Below, piece after piece: positions 1-9,882 of a DNA stretch of 64,000 nucleotides. Position 1 is the stretch's first letter, and every line of letters begins with the position of its first letter. The notes beneath the pieces are model-generated. The model was not told where the DNA came from. It searched no databases and saw only the letters and a program-made list of their open reading frames with translations. This DNA comes from Caulobacter segnis (GTDB taxonomy: Bacteria > Pseudomonadota > Alphaproteobacteria > Caulobacterales > Caulobacteraceae). Both the position numbers and the translations under genes were made by a program. The DNA is taken from positions 62,001-126,000 of the forward strand of contig NZ_JARQWW010000004.1 of assembly GCF_029543125.1 (NCBI RefSeq), given 5' to 3'.

Positions 1-1276
1 CGGCTGGAACCAGGAGATCTGGAAACTCGGACGCTTCCCCACCGCCGCCGAGATCGACGCCGTGGTCAGCGACCGTCCCGTCTGGCTGGGCCGCGTGGAC
101 GGCCATGCGGGCTGGGCCAACAGCAAGGCGCTGGAGATCGCCGGCGTCACCGCCGCCTCCAAGGACCCGACGGGCGGCCGCATCGAGCGCAAGGCGGACG
201 GCTCCCCCGCCGGGGTGCTGGTGGACTCGGCCCAGGACGTGGTGGACGCCAAGGTCCCCGCCCCCACCGCCGCCGACGCCGAAGCCGCCCTCGCCGCCGC
301 CCTGAAGATCATGGCCGAGGTCGGCCTGACCGGCGTGGGCGACGCCGGCGCCGATCCCAAGACCTGGGCGATCTATGACCGGTTCGGCAAGGAAGGCCGG
401 CTGACCGCCCGCATCTACGCCATGGCCGGCGGCATGGAGTCCCTGGAGGCGATCTCGCCCAAGGGGCCCATCGACTGGACCCATGACGACCGTCTGGCCC
501 TGAAGTCGGTGAAGCTCTATTCGGACGGGGCGCTCGGCTCGCGCGGGGCTTTCCTGAAGGCGCCCTACAGCGACGATCCCAAGAACATCGGCCTGCAGTT
601 CCTGCCGCAAGACAAGCTGAACGGCATGGTCCGCAGCGCCGCCTCGCGCGGCTATCAGGTCAACGTCCACGCCATCGGCGACGGCGCCAACGCCGAGGTG
701 CTGGATGCCTTCGAGAGTGTGAAGGGCTCCACGCCCAAGGGCCTGCGCCACCGCATCGAGCACGCCCAGGTGGTCGATCCCGTGGATCTGCCCCGCTTCG
801 CCAAGCTGGAGGTGATCGCCTCCATGCAGCCGACCCACGCCACCTCCGACAAGAACATGGCCGAGGACCGCCTGGGCAAGGCGCGGATGAAGGGCGCCTA
901 TGCCTGGCGCAGCGTGCTGGACAGCGGGGCGAAGTTCGCCGGCGGCTCCGATTTCCCGGTTGAGGCGCCGAACCCCTTCTTCGGCATCCATGCCGCCGTC
1001 ACCCGCCAGGACCACAACGACCAGCCCCTGGGCGGCTGGTATCCGGGCGAGGCCCTGACCCTGGACGAGGCGCTGGCCGCCTTCACCACCGGCGCGGCCT
1101 ATGCCGAGTTCGGCGAAGGCAAGTTCGGCAGCCTGTCCCAGGGCGAATGGGCCGATTTCCTGATCCTCGACGCCGACCCGTACAAGATCCAGCCCAAGGA
1201 CCTGTGGAAGATCAAGGTCCAGGAGACCTGGGTGGGCGGCAAGCGCGTGTTCCAGCGTGAAGGCGCCGCCAAGTGA
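1..1276 (+). CDS. YtcJ-type metal-dependent amidohydrolase, 5'-truncated
   Basis: The gene enters the window already open: reading from base 2 the frame gives GWNQEIWKLG before the first possible GTG at 62, so the N-terminus, with the expected HxH metal site, lies outside. Visible motifs are those of amidohydrolase family 3 (YtcJ-like): DGHAGWANSKAL, a YSDGALGSRGA segment, VNVHAIGDGAN (metal-site His), RIEHAQVV and GSDFPVE (metal-site Asp). These enzymes hydrolyse C-N bonds in amides or ring compounds. The substrate cannot be read from sequence and many members are exported. The stop overlaps the GTG of the next gene by 4 bases, so the two are probably translationally coupled. Confidence 0.9.
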   Translation, partial: GWNQEIWKLGRFPTAAEIDAVVSDRPVWLGRVDGHAGWANSKALEIAGVTAASKDPTGGRIERKADGSPAGVLVDSAQDVVDAKVPAPTAADAEAALAAALKIMAEVGLTGVGDAGADPKTWAIYDRFGKEGRLTARIYAMAGGMESLEAISPKGPIDWTHDDRLALKSVKLYSDGALGSRGAFLKAPYSDDPKNIGLQFLPQDKLNGMVRSAASRGYQVNVHAIGDGANAEVLDAFESVKGSTPKGLRHRIEHAQVVDPVDLPRFAKLEVIASMQPTHATSDKNMAEDRLGKARMKGAYAWRSVLDSGAKFAGGSDFPVEAPNPFFGIHAAVTRQDHNDQPLGGWYPGEALTLDEALAAFTTGAAYAEFGEGKFGSLSQGEWADFLILDADPYKIQPKDLWKIKVQETWVGGKRVFQREGAAK

Positions 1277-2475
1277 TCCGCTTCGCCTCCCCCATCGCCG
1301 CAATCGTCGTCTGCATCGCCGCCCCGGCCTTCGCCGCGCCGCAGGAGATCAACGCTTACACCCGCTACGAACTGCTGGCCCCGGGGTCGGGCAAGTTCCG
1401 CATCATCTATGACGTGACCGCCGCCCGTCCGGGCGCGACGGCCTATTTCAACCCCATCCGCAAGGGCAGCATCGCCACGGACGAAAGCGTGGTCGACATG
1501 GCCACGGGCAAGCCGCTGGAATTCAAGGTGGTGGACGGCGCCACCGCCCGCACCACCGGCCTGCCGGAAGCGAGCCTCGACAGCGACTACATCCGCGTCA
1601 CCCTCGCCCGCCCGGTGCCGGCCGACGGCGGCCAGGGCCGGGTGCGCATCGACAAGACCTATGAGGACGCCAAGTCCTACTTCCAGGACGGCCAGGACAT
1701 CGTCTTCGACCGTCCGCTGGGCGTGAAGCGCAACGCTGTGGTGTTGCCGGCCGGTTATCAGCTGGTGTCGTCGAATTACCCGTCCCAGGTGGCGCAGGAG
1801 GCGGACGGCCGCCTGCGGATCAGCTTCATCAACAACACCTCGGCCCAGGCGCCGCTGAAGCTGCGCGCGCGTCCGGGCAAGCTGACGCCGACGGCGAACG
1901 GCGCGGCGGCCAAGGTGTCCGAGCGCGCGCGCCAGACACGGGACATCGTCTATTTCCTGAACGCGCCAGAGACGAACAGCTTCCGGCTCCATCACGACTA
2001 CACCGAGGACCAGCCTGGCGTGGGCCAGTACGTGAACGTGGTGCGTCCCGGCAGCACGGCCTCCGATCCTGTGGCCCGCAACATGGACACCGGCGAGACG
2101 CTGAAGGCCCAGCACCTGAAAGGCGCCGCCATCACCGCCGCCGGAATCAAGGACCCCGGCCTGCGCGAGGTGACGGCGGACAGCGAGGTGGTCCTGTTCA
2201 GCTTCCCGCCGGTGAAGTCTGGGGAGTCCGTGCGCCTGCGGATGACGGAGACCTACACCGATCCCGGCCGCTACAAGCTGGTCGGCGACGAACTGGTCTT
2301 CGACCGCGCCCTGGGCCGCCCGGCCAACGCCGTGGTCCTGCCCGCCGGCTGGACCCTGACCAATTCCGCCGCCCCCGTGGTGGTCAGCGAGACGGAAGAC
2401 GGCCGCACGCGGCTGGACTTCATCAACCCGGCCTTGGGGGATTTGCCGGTGCTGGTGACGGCGAAGCGGAAGTGA
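1273..2475 (+). CDS. Secreted protein with an internal tandem domain duplication
   Basis: This 400-residue protein starts at a GTG overlapping the upstream stop (GTGA). It has a signal peptide, hydrophobic to about residue 20, with cleavage likely after AFA. The mature part is two homologous halves, roughly residues 24-200 and 220-400. Each half begins with a short strand ending in a Y/F-rich segment, contains a YFNPIRKGS / YVNVVRPGS element, and later DIVFDRPLG / ELVFDRALG followed by NAVVLPAGY / NAVVLPAGW and a DGRxRxxFIN element. Mainly beta structure is likely. I recognise no named family. Coupling to the amidohydrolase suggests a shared periplasmic or extracellular role, which is inference. 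Confidence 0.8.
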   Translation: MIRFASPIAAIVVCIAAPAFAAPQEINAYTRYELLAPGSGKFRIIYDVTAARPGATAYFNPIRKGSIATDESVVDMATGKPLEFKVVDGATARTTGLPEASLDSDYIRVTLARPVPADGGQGRVRIDKTYEDAKSYFQDGQDIVFDRPLGVKRNAVVLPAGYQLVSSNYPSQVAQEADGRLRISFINNTSAQAPLKLRARPGKLTPTANGAAAKVSERARQTRDIVYFLNAPETNSFRLHHDYTEDQPGVGQYVNVVRPGSTASDPVARNMDTGETLKAQHLKGAAITAAGIKDPGLREVTADSEVVLFSFPPVKSGESVRLRMTETYTDPGRYKLVGDELVFDRALGRPANAVVLPAGWTLTNSAAPVVVSETEDGRTRLDFINPALGDLPVLVTAKRK

Positions 2476-2478
2476 AGT

Positions 2479-2580
2479 ACGCGCTTCGACTGGCCGCTAC
2501 GCGACCGCTCAGCATGGCGAACTCAGCAAATCACGCCCGTCATCCTGAGGAGCGTCGGAACGACGCGTCTCGAAGGACGC
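2479..2580. repeat. Dispersed palindromic repeat, inverted pair
   Basis: A forward copy lies at 2538-2580 (GTCATCCTGAGGAGC, variable GC stem, GCGTCTCGAAGGACGC). A degenerate copy on the other strand lies at about 2479-2519. The same inverted arrangement recurs at 20047-20149. This looks like a REP/BIME-type intergenic element, placed between convergent genes. Confidence 0.75.
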
Positions 2581-2587
2581 AGGGCTG

Positions 2588-2620
2588 AAAAGAAAAGGGC
2601 CCGCCTTTCGGCGAGCCCTT
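2588..2620 (-). terminator. Rho-independent terminator of the glyQ-glyS-ppdK unit
   Basis: On the minus strand AAGGGCTCGCC, a GAAA loop and GGCGGGCCCTT form a stem followed by TTTTCTTTTC, starting 5 bases past the ppdK stop. Confidence 0.85.
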
Positions 2621-2625
2621 GAACC

Positions 2626-5307
2626 TTACTTCGACAGCGCCGCCTGCGCCGCCGCCAAGCGGGCGATCGGCACCCGGAACGGGGAGCAGGACACGTAGTC
2701 CAGGCCGACCTGCTCGCAGAAGGTGATCGAGGCGGGGTCGCCGCCGTGTTCGCCGCAGATGCCGAGCTTCACGTCCGGACGCTGGGCCCGGCCGCGTTCG
2801 GCGGCCAGACGGATCAGGTCGCCCACGCCTTCCTGGTCGAGGGACACGAAGGGGTCCTTCTCGAAGATGCCCTTGTCGATATAGGCGTTCAGGAACTTGC
2901 CGGCGTCGTCGCGGCTGATGCCGAACGTCGTCTGGGTCAGGTCGTTGGTGCCGAAGCTGAAGAACTCGGCGTTCTCGGCCAGGTCGCCGGCCCGCAGGGC
3001 GGCGCGCGGCAGTTCGACCATGGTGCCGACCATGTATTCCAGCTCGACGCCCTGCTCGGCGATGACTTCCCTGGCGACGCGGTCCGTCAGCTCGCGCAGG
3101 AACTTCATCTCCTCACCCTTGGCGACCAGCGGGTGCATGATCTCGGGCACCGGAGCGGCCTTGCCGGACTTGGCGATCTGGCAGGCGGCCTCGATGATGG
3201 CGCGGACCTGCATCTCGTAGATCTCGGGGTACGAGACCCCCAGGCGGCAGCCGCGGTGGCCGAGCATGGGGTTGGTCTCGTGCAGCTCCTTGGCGCGGCG
3301 CATCAGCTTGGCGGCGTCCAGGCCGGTGGCGGTGGCCACGGCTTCCACATCGCCTTCGGTGTGCGGCAGGAACTCGTGCAGCGGCGGATCCAGCAGGCGC
3401 ACCGTCACCGGCAGGCCTTCCATGATCGTGAACAGCTGGACGAAGTCGCCCTTCTGCATCGGCATGATCTTGGCCAGGGCCGTGCGGCGCCCGCGCTCGT
3501 CGTCGGCCAGGATCATCTCGCGCACGGCGGCGATGCGGTCCTCGTCGAAGAACATGTGCTCGGTGCGGCAAAGGCCGATGCCCTCGGCGCCGAACTGACG
3601 GGCGGTCTTGGCGTCCAGCGGCGTCTCGGCGTTGGCGCGCACCTTCAGGCGGCGGGCCTTGTCGGCCCACTCCATCAGGGTGGCGAAGTCGCCGGTCAGC
3701 TCCGGCTCGATCATCTTCACGGCGCCGGCCAGGACTTCGCCCTTGGAGCCGTCGACGGTGATGATGTCGCCCGCGCGGAATTCACGGCCGCGGACGCGGA
3801 ACAAGCCCTGGTGCTCGAAGATCGAGATCTCGCCCGCGCCCGAAACGCAGGGACGGCCCATGCCGCGCGCCACCACGGCGGCGTGGCTGGTCATGCCGCC
3901 GCGGGCGGTGATGATGCCCTTGGCCGCGTGCATGCCGTGGATGTCTTCGGGGCTGGTTTCCTCGCGGACCAGGATGACCGCCTCGCCCATATGGCCCAGG
4001 CGTTCGGCCTCGTCGGCGTCGAACACGATCTTGCCGGTGGCCGCGCCGGGCGAGGCCGGCAGGCCGGCGGCCGCCACGTCGCGCTGGGCGGTGGGGTCGA
4101 TGGTCGGGTGCAGAAGCTGGTCCAGGGACGCCGGCTCAACCCGCAGGACGGCTTCGTCCTGGCTGATGACGCCCTCGCCCGCCATGTCCACGGCGATCTT
4201 CAGCGCCGCCTTGGCGGTGCGTTTGCCGTTGCGGGTCTGGAGCATGTAGAGCACGCCCTGCTCCACCGTGAACTCGATGTCCTGCATGTCGCGGTAGTGA
4301 CGCTCCAGCGTCTCGACCACGGTCTTGAACTGGCCGAACACCTCCGGCATCGCCTCTTCCATCGAGGGGGCGACGTCGCCCATCTCTTCGCGGGCGACTT
4401 TCGTCAGGGATTGCGGCGTGCGGATGCCCGCCACCACGTCCTCGCCCTGGGCGTTGATCAGGAATTCGCCGTACAGGCGCGCTTCGCCGGTGGACGGGTT
4501 GCGGGTGAAGGCGACGCCCGTGGCGGACGTCTGGCCCATGTTGCCGAACACCATGGACTGGATGTTGACCGCCGTGCCCCAGCTTTCCGGGATGTCGTGC
4601 ATGCGGCGATAGAACTTGGCCCGGTCGTTCATCCAGCTGGCGAAGACGGCGCCGACGGCGCCCCAGAGCTGGGCTTGCGGGTCCTGCGGGAACGGCTTGC
4701 CGTGCTCGCGAGCGACGACGGCCTTGTAGTCCTTGACCACCTCGCGCCAGTCCTCGGCGGTCAGGTCGGTGTCGACCGTGACGCCCAGGCGGTCCTTGTG
4801 GTCGTCCAGGATCTCCTCGAACGAGTGGTGGTCGAGGCCGAGCACCACGTTCGAGAACATCTGGATGAAGCGGCGGTAGCTGTCATAGGCGAAGCGTTCG
4901 TCGCCCGACAGCGCGGCCAGACCGGCCACGGTCTCGTCATTGAGGCCGAGGTTGAGGACCGTGTCCATCATGCCCGGCATGGAGGCGCGGGCGCCGGAGC
5001 GCACCGACACCAGCAGCGGGTTGGCCGGGTCGCCGAAGGTCTTGCCGGTCAGCTTCTCGACGGTCGCCAGGCCGGCGGCCACCTGTTCGGCCAGCTCGGC
5101 CGGGTACTGGCGGCCGTTGGCGTAGTAGTGGACGCACGCCTCGGTCGTGACAGTGAAGCCCGGAGGGACCGGCAGGCCCAGCGAAGACATCTCCGCCAGG
5201 TTGGCGCCTTTGCCCCCCAGCAGGTTCTTCATCGAGGCGTCGCCGTCAGCGCCGCCTCCCCCGAAGGAATAAACCCAGCGCGTCTTGGTCATCGTCTCGA
5301 CCGGCAT
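2626..5307 (-). CDS. ppdK: Pyruvate, phosphate dikinase
   Basis: PPDK interconverts pyruvate + ATP + Pi with PEP + AMP + PPi in the cytoplasm, at the glycolysis/gluconeogenesis branch. The 893-residue length matches the family. The N-terminal ATP-grasp half opens with YSFGGGGADGDASMKNLLGG. The central swivelling domain has the phosphorylated His in GGMTSHAAVVARGMGRPC. The C-terminal PEP/pyruvate barrel shows GLCRTEHMF and GICGEHGGDPAS. An ATG at 5307 has a GGTGAG ribosome site about 8 bases upstream; an internal ATG at 5292 (MTKTRWVYSF) is the alternative. The gene sits 9 bases after glyS and is probably cotranscribed with glyQS. Confidence 0.97.
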   Translation of the reverse strand: MPVETMTKTRWVYSFGGGGADGDASMKNLLGGKGANLAEMSSLGLPVPPGFTVTTEACVHYYANGRQYPAELAEQVAAGLATVEKLTGKTFGDPANPLLVSVRSGARASMPGMMDTVLNLGLNDETVAGLAALSGDERFAYDSYRRFIQMFSNVVLGLDHHSFEEILDDHKDRLGVTVDTDLTAEDWREVVKDYKAVVAREHGKPFPQDPQAQLWGAVGAVFASWMNDRAKFYRRMHDIPESWGTAVNIQSMVFGNMGQTSATGVAFTRNPSTGEARLYGEFLINAQGEDVVAGIRTPQSLTKVAREEMGDVAPSMEEAMPEVFGQFKTVVETLERHYRDMQDIEFTVEQGVLYMLQTRNGKRTAKAALKIAVDMAGEGVISQDEAVLRVEPASLDQLLHPTIDPTAQRDVAAAGLPASPGAATGKIVFDADEAERLGHMGEAVILVREETSPEDIHGMHAAKGIITARGGMTSHAAVVARGMGRPCVSGAGEISIFEHQGLFRVRGREFRAGDIITVDGSKGEVLAGAVKMIEPELTGDFATLMEWADKARRLKVRANAETPLDAKTARQFGAEGIGLCRTEHMFFDEDRIAAVREMILADDERGRRTALAKIMPMQKGDFVQLFTIMEGLPVTVRLLDPPLHEFLPHTEGDVEAVATATGLDAAKLMRRAKELHETNPMLGHRGCRLGVSYPEIYEMQVRAIIEAACQIAKSGKAAPVPEIMHPLVAKGEEMKFLRELTDRVAREVIAEQGVELEYMVGTMVELPRAALRAGDLAENAEFFSFGTNDLTQTTFGISRDDAGKFLNAYIDKGIFEKDPFVSLDQEGVGDLIRLAAERGRAQRPDVKLGICGEHGGDPASITFCEQVGLDYVSCSPFRVPIARLAAAQAALSK

Positions 5308-5316
5308 ATTGAAAGC

Positions 5317-7326
5317 TCACCCTGCGATAAGTGAAAAGTCCGCGACCTTTTCAGTGGTCGTCTTGACCTGGGACAGAAGCCGCAAACGGTTATCCCGCAC
5401 TGCAACATCCGTGTCGTTAACTAGCACCTTCTCGAAGAAGGCGTCCACCGGCGCACGAAGTTGGGCGAGTGCCTGCATCGCCGCGGCGAAATCTTCCGAG
5501 GACAGGGCCGAATCCACAACAGGACGTGCGCGTTCGACCGCGGCCAGCAGCGCCGATTCCTCGGCGGGGGCCCCGGCCAGGGACGTCGCGTCGCCCTGCG
5601 GCAGCGCGCCCTTCTTCTCTTCGGCCTTCAGGATGTTGGCCGCGCGCTTGTAGCCCGCCAGCAGGTTCGCCCCATCGTCCGTCTTCAGGAAGGCGTCCAA
5701 CGCCTCGACGCGCGAAACGATCCGCACGAGGTCGTCGTCGCCTAGCGCGAACACGGCGTCGACCAGATCGTGACGCTTGCCCTGGTCGCGCAGGGCGACC
5801 TTCAGGCGGTCGGCGAAGAAGGCGACGAGGTCCGGCGTCTTGGTCGCGAAGCCGCTGAGCGGCAGGCGCAGGCCGTTCTCAGTGATGATCCGGATCACGC
5901 CCAGCGCCGCGCGGCGCAAAGCGAAGGGGTCCTTCGAACCCGTAGGCTTCTCGTCGATGGCGAAGAAGCCGACCAGGGTGTCCAGCTTGTCGGCCAGGGC
6001 CACGGCGATGCTGACCGGCGCGGTCGGCACGGAGTCGCCCGGGCCCTGCGGCTTGTAGTGATCGCGCACGGCGTCGGCGATCTCGCCGTCCAGCTTGAAT
6101 TCGCGGGCGTAGTAGCCGCCCATGATCCCCTGCAGTTCGGGGAACTCCCCGACCATTTCCGAGGTCAGATCGGCCTTGGCCAGGCGCGCGGCCTGCGCGG
6201 TCTTTTCGACATCGGCGCCGACCAGGGGCGCGATCTCGCGGGCCAGGGCGACGATGCGCTCCACCCGTTCGGCCATGGCGCCCAGCTTGGCGTGGAAGGT
6301 GACGCCGTCCAGCTTCTTCAGCCAGGCGTCGAAGCCGACCTTCACGTCCTCGTCCCAGAAGAACCGGGCGTCGGACAGACGCGACGACAGCACCTTGGCG
6401 TTGCCGCGGGCGATCTCGGCGCCGCCGTCGGGCGCCTGGATGTTGGCCACCACCAGGAAGTGCGGGGCCAGCTTGCCCGTGGCCGGGTCGCGGACCGCGA
6501 AGTACTTCTGGTGCGTGCGCATGGAGGTGCGGATCACCTCCGGCGGCAGGGCCAGGAAGGCGGGGTCCATGTCGCCCAGGATCGGGGTCGGCCATTCGGC
6601 CAGGCCGGCGACCTCCTCCAGCAGGCCCTGGTCCTCGACCAGCTCCAGATTGCGGGCGAAGCACAGGGTCTTGGCGCCTTCCAGGATGCGCGACTTGCGC
6701 TCTTCCGGGTCCAGCACGGCGTGGTGGGCCAGCAGGCCCTGGCGGTATTCGTCGAAGTCGCGGGCGCGGAACACGCGCTCGCCCGAGCCCATGAAGCGGT
6801 GGCCTTCCGACAGGTCGCTGCTTTCGATGCCGTCGATGCTGAACGGCACGATCTCGCGGTCGAAGACGCACAGGATGCGCTTCAGCGGGCGGACCCAGCG
6901 CAGCTTGCCATAGCCCCAGGTCATCGACTTCGGCCACGGGAAGCCGCGGACGATCTCCTCGACCATCTCGGCGACGATCTCGGTGGTCTGGCGGCCGGCC
7001 TTGTGGATGTGGGCGTAATAGACGCCGTCACGCTCGGTCAGCTGGTCCTGGGTCAGGCCCGCCTTGCGCAGAAAGCCTTCCATGGCCTGCGGCGGGGCGC
7101 CGACCTTGGGGCCCTTCAGTTCTTCATGGCGCTCCGGCTGGGCGATGGGCAGGCCTTCGGCCACCAGGGTCAGGCGGCGCGGACCGGCGATGGCGGTCAG
7201 GCCCTCGGGCAGGAAACCGGCGGCGGCCAGGCGTTCGCGCGCCATGCGCTCCAGGTCCTTGGCGGCCTGGGCCTGCATGCGGGCCGGGATTTCTTCGGAG
7301 AAAAGTTCGAGAAGCAGTTGGGGCAT
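5317..7326 (-). CDS. glyS: Glycine--tRNA ligase beta subunit
   Basis: This is the beta chain of the bacterial alpha2beta2 glycyl-tRNA synthetase, which contributes tRNA recognition and is needed for aminoacylation. At 669 residues it is close to the E. coli protein (689). It begins MPQLLLELFSEEIPARMQ, the typical GlyS start, and contains the family blocks GPRRLTLVAEGLP, IRTSMRTHQKYF and DKLDTLVGFFAI. The start lies 4 bases after the glyQ stop, so the subunits are coupled. Confidence 0.97.
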   Translation of the reverse strand: MPQLLLELFSEEIPARMQAQAAKDLERMARERLAAAGFLPEGLTAIAGPRRLTLVAEGLPIAQPERHEELKGPKVGAPPQAMEGFLRKAGLTQDQLTERDGVYYAHIHKAGRQTTEIVAEMVEEIVRGFPWPKSMTWGYGKLRWVRPLKRILCVFDREIVPFSIDGIESSDLSEGHRFMGSGERVFRARDFDEYRQGLLAHHAVLDPEERKSRILEGAKTLCFARNLELVEDQGLLEEVAGLAEWPTPILGDMDPAFLALPPEVIRTSMRTHQKYFAVRDPATGKLAPHFLVVANIQAPDGGAEIARGNAKVLSSRLSDARFFWDEDVKVGFDAWLKKLDGVTFHAKLGAMAERVERIVALAREIAPLVGADVEKTAQAARLAKADLTSEMVGEFPELQGIMGGYYAREFKLDGEIADAVRDHYKPQGPGDSVPTAPVSIAVALADKLDTLVGFFAIDEKPTGSKDPFALRRAALGVIRIITENGLRLPLSGFATKTPDLVAFFADRLKVALRDQGKRHDLVDAVFALGDDDLVRIVSRVEALDAFLKTDDGANLLAGYKRAANILKAEEKKGALPQGDATSLAGAPAEESALLAAVERARPVVDSALSSEDFAAAMQALAQLRAPVDAFFEKVLVNDTDVAVRDNRLRLLSQVKTTTEKVADFSLIAG

Positions 7327-7330
7327 GGTC

Positions 7331-8230
7331 TTACGCGGCTTCCTGCTGCTCGACCCACTTCTGGGCGCACATCTTACAAAGGTCGCGGATGCGGCCGATA
7401 TAGCTGGCGCGCTCGGCGACGGCGATCGCGCCGCGGGCGTTCATCAGGTTGAAGAGGTGGCTGGCCTTGAGGACCATGTCGTACGCGGGCAGGACCAGCG
7501 CCCGGCCCTGATACTCGCGCTCGAGCATGAGCGGCACTTCGCGCTCCATGTCCTCGAACTGGCGCTTCAGGGTGGCGACGTCATGGCCGTGGAAATTGGC
7601 CTGCGAGTGCTGGCGCTCGTTCTCCAGGAACACGTCGCCATAGGACACGCCCCCCAAAGGAGAGGAGGGGTCGTTGAACGGCAGGTCGTACACGTTGTCG
7701 ACGCCGAACACGTACATGGCCAGGCGCTCCAGGCCATAGGTCAGCTCGCCGGCCACGGGGCTGACGTCCAGGCCGCCCACCTGCTGGAAGTAGGTGTACT
7801 GCGACACCTCCATCCCGTCGCACCAGACTTCCCAGCCCAGGCCCCAGGCGCCGACGGTGGGGTTCTCCCAATCGTCCTCGACGAAGCGGATGTCGTGCAG
7901 GCGCAGGTCGAGGCCGATGGCCTCCAGCGAGCCCAGATACAGGTCCTGCATGTCGGCCGGGTTCGGCTTCAGGATGACCTGATACTGATAGTAGTGCTGC
8001 AGGCGGTTGGGGTTGTCGCCATAGCGGCCGTCGCTGGGACGGCGCGAGGGCTGGACATAGGCCGCGTTCCACGGCTTGGGGCCGAGCGCGCGGAGGACCG
8101 TGGCCGGGTGCAGGGTGCCGGCGCCCACCTCCATGTCGTGAGGCTGCAGGATCACGCAGCCCTGCTTCGACCAGTAGTCGTGCAGGGTGAGGATCAGACC
8201 TTGAAAAGACTTGGGTTTTTCAGCGGACAT
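7331..8230 (-). CDS. glyQ: Glycine--tRNA ligase alpha subunit
   Basis: This is the catalytic class II alpha subunit of glycyl-tRNA synthetase. Its 299 residues are the usual length. Diagnostic segments are [18 protein letters not shown] near the start, [38 protein letters not shown] (motif 2 region) and [17 protein letters not shown] (motif 3 region). It is the first gene of the glyQ-glyS-ppdK run. No T-box or other leader is visible in the roughly 90 bases upstream, which instead hold the terminator of the preceding gene. Confidence 0.98.
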   Translation of the reverse strand: MSAEKPKSFQGLILTLHDYWSKQGCVILQPHDMEVGAGTLHPATVLRALGPKPWNAAYVQPSRRPSDGRYGDNPNRLQHYYQYQVILKPNPADMQDLYLGSLEAIGLDLRLHDIRFVEDDWENPTVGAWGLGWEVWCDGMEVSQYTYFQQVGGLDVSPVAGELTYGLERLAMYVFGVDNVYDLPFNDPSSPLGGVSYGDVFLENERQHSQANFHGHDVATLKRQFEDMEREVPLMLEREYQGRALVLPAYDMVLKASHLFNLMNARGAIAVAERASYIGRIRDLCKMCAQKWVEQQEAA

Positions 8231-8251
8231 GAGGGCTCGAAAGAGGGCCAG

Positions 8252-8283
8252 AAAAAAGTCGGCGGACCATAGGGCCCGCCGAC
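8252..8283 (-). terminator. Rho-independent terminator
   Basis: On the minus strand GTCGGCGG pairs with CCGCCGAC around a 10-base loop, followed by six T. It ends the secreted-protein gene at 8323-8706 and separates it from glyQ. Confidence 0.88.
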
Positions 8284-8322
8284 CTCTCCTTCAAGCCAAG
8301 TCGGCTGTCGGGCGACTGGGTT

Positions 8323-8706
8323 TTAGTTGCCGGCCGGATCGGTGCGCTTGCCGGCGCGCGACATCGGCTGGCCATACTTGGCGCGGTTTTCCGGCGTGTC
8401 GGCCACCGGGCCGTTGGACACCACATTGGCGTCGCCGGCCTTCAGGGTCGCCTGCTGCTCGGGCGAGCTGGTGGAGACGACGTCCGTGCGCGTGCCGGTC
8501 GGGGCCATCGTGGTCGAGGCCGGGGCGGCCATGGCCGGGTCCATGGTGTTGGTCATGCCCGACTGGCGCACCGCGCCGTCGGTCGTCGACGTGGCCGTGT
8601 TCGGCGTCGGATTCACCGGCTGGCTCGAGTCCATGCCTTGGGCGTGAGCCGCGCCGGCCAGAAGGGCGGTGGCGGCGGCGGCGGTCATGAGCTGAACGAT
8701 CTTCAT
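8323..8706 (-). CDS. Small secreted protein, Ser/Thr/Pro-rich, unknown
   Basis: The ATG at 8706 (MKIVQLMTAAAATALLAGAAHAQ) has a clear GAGGAAG ribosome site 5 bases upstream, which the in-frame ATG 12 bases earlier lacks. The protein has 127 residues with a signal peptide cut after AHA. The mature part is low-complexity and rich in T, S, P, A and M, with a short conserved-looking C-terminal stretch (TPENRAKYGQPMSRAGK). It is probably periplasmic or surface-associated. No domain is recognised. Confidence 0.75.
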   Translation of the reverse strand: MKIVQLMTAAAATALLAGAAHAQGMDSSQPVNPTPNTATSTTDGAVRQSGMTNTMDPAMAAPASTTMAPTGTRTDVVSTSSPEQQATLKAGDANVVSNGPVADTPENRAKYGQPMSRAGKRTDPAGN

Positions 8707-8795
8707 GGTCTTCCTCATCGATTTTTATCAGGGCGAGGCCGGGGCGCGGCTCCGCTTCCCACCGTCGATGAAGCGCGCGAGCGGCTTGTCCGGTT

Positions 8796-8821
8796 CCAGC
8801 AACGGCGCCGCCCGTTGCTGG
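8796..8821. other. Perfect 10-bp hairpin between two minus-strand genes
   Basis: CCAGCAACGG and CCGTTGCTGG flank a 6-base loop, 11 bases past the stop of the DUF486 gene. Neither strand has a T-run, so it may be a transcript-stabilising or processing hairpin rather than a classic terminator. Confidence 0.6.
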
Positions 8822-8831
8822 ACAGACCAGC

Positions 8832-9185
8832 TCAGCGATTGAGGAAAATGAACAGAGAACCGATGAAGATGAATCCGAAGCCGACGAGCGTCGTCCACTT
8901 CACAGGTTCACCCAAGTAGAGCGCCGAGAAGACCACGAAGACGATCAGGGTGATCGCCTCCTGGATCGCTTTCAGCTGCCCCGCGGTATAGACGGCCGAA
9001 CCGATCCGGTTGGCGGGAACGGCCAGCATGTACTCCGGCAGGGCGATCATCCAGCTGGTGAAAATGACCAGCACCAGGGCCGAGGCCTTGTGCTTCAGGT
9101 GCCCGTACCAGGCGAAGGTCATGAAGACGTTCGAGACCGCCAGAAGCAGGATCGGCAGGATCTTCGGCCACAGGCCCGCGCTCAT
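8832..9185 (-). CDS. DUF486 family membrane protein (DMT-like)
   Basis: The ATG at 9185 (MSAGLWPKILPILLLAVSN) follows CTGGAGAGAACC, a good ribosome site; upstream in-frame codons lack one. The protein has 117 residues with four predicted membrane helices. It carries DUF486 features: FMTFAWYGHLK near residue 22, the SWMIALPEYMLAVPANRIG loop, and a QEAITLIVFVVFSALYLGEPV helix. DUF486 belongs to the drug/metabolite transporter superfamily. Its transport role is not established. Confidence 0.88.
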   Translation of the reverse strand: MSAGLWPKILPILLLAVSNVFMTFAWYGHLKHKASALVLVIFTSWMIALPEYMLAVPANRIGSAVYTAGQLKAIQEAITLIVFVVFSALYLGEPVKWTTLVGFGFIFIGSLFIFLNR

Positions 9186-9851
<666 letters not shown>

Positions 9852-9882
9852 CAAACAATACGGGGACAAGGGGTTCAACTCG

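Noticed and set aside
2746..5334. 862-codon open frame opposite ppdK
   Set aside because: High-GC shadow of ppdK: His/Gly/Arg-rich, no ribosome site, no recognisable domain.
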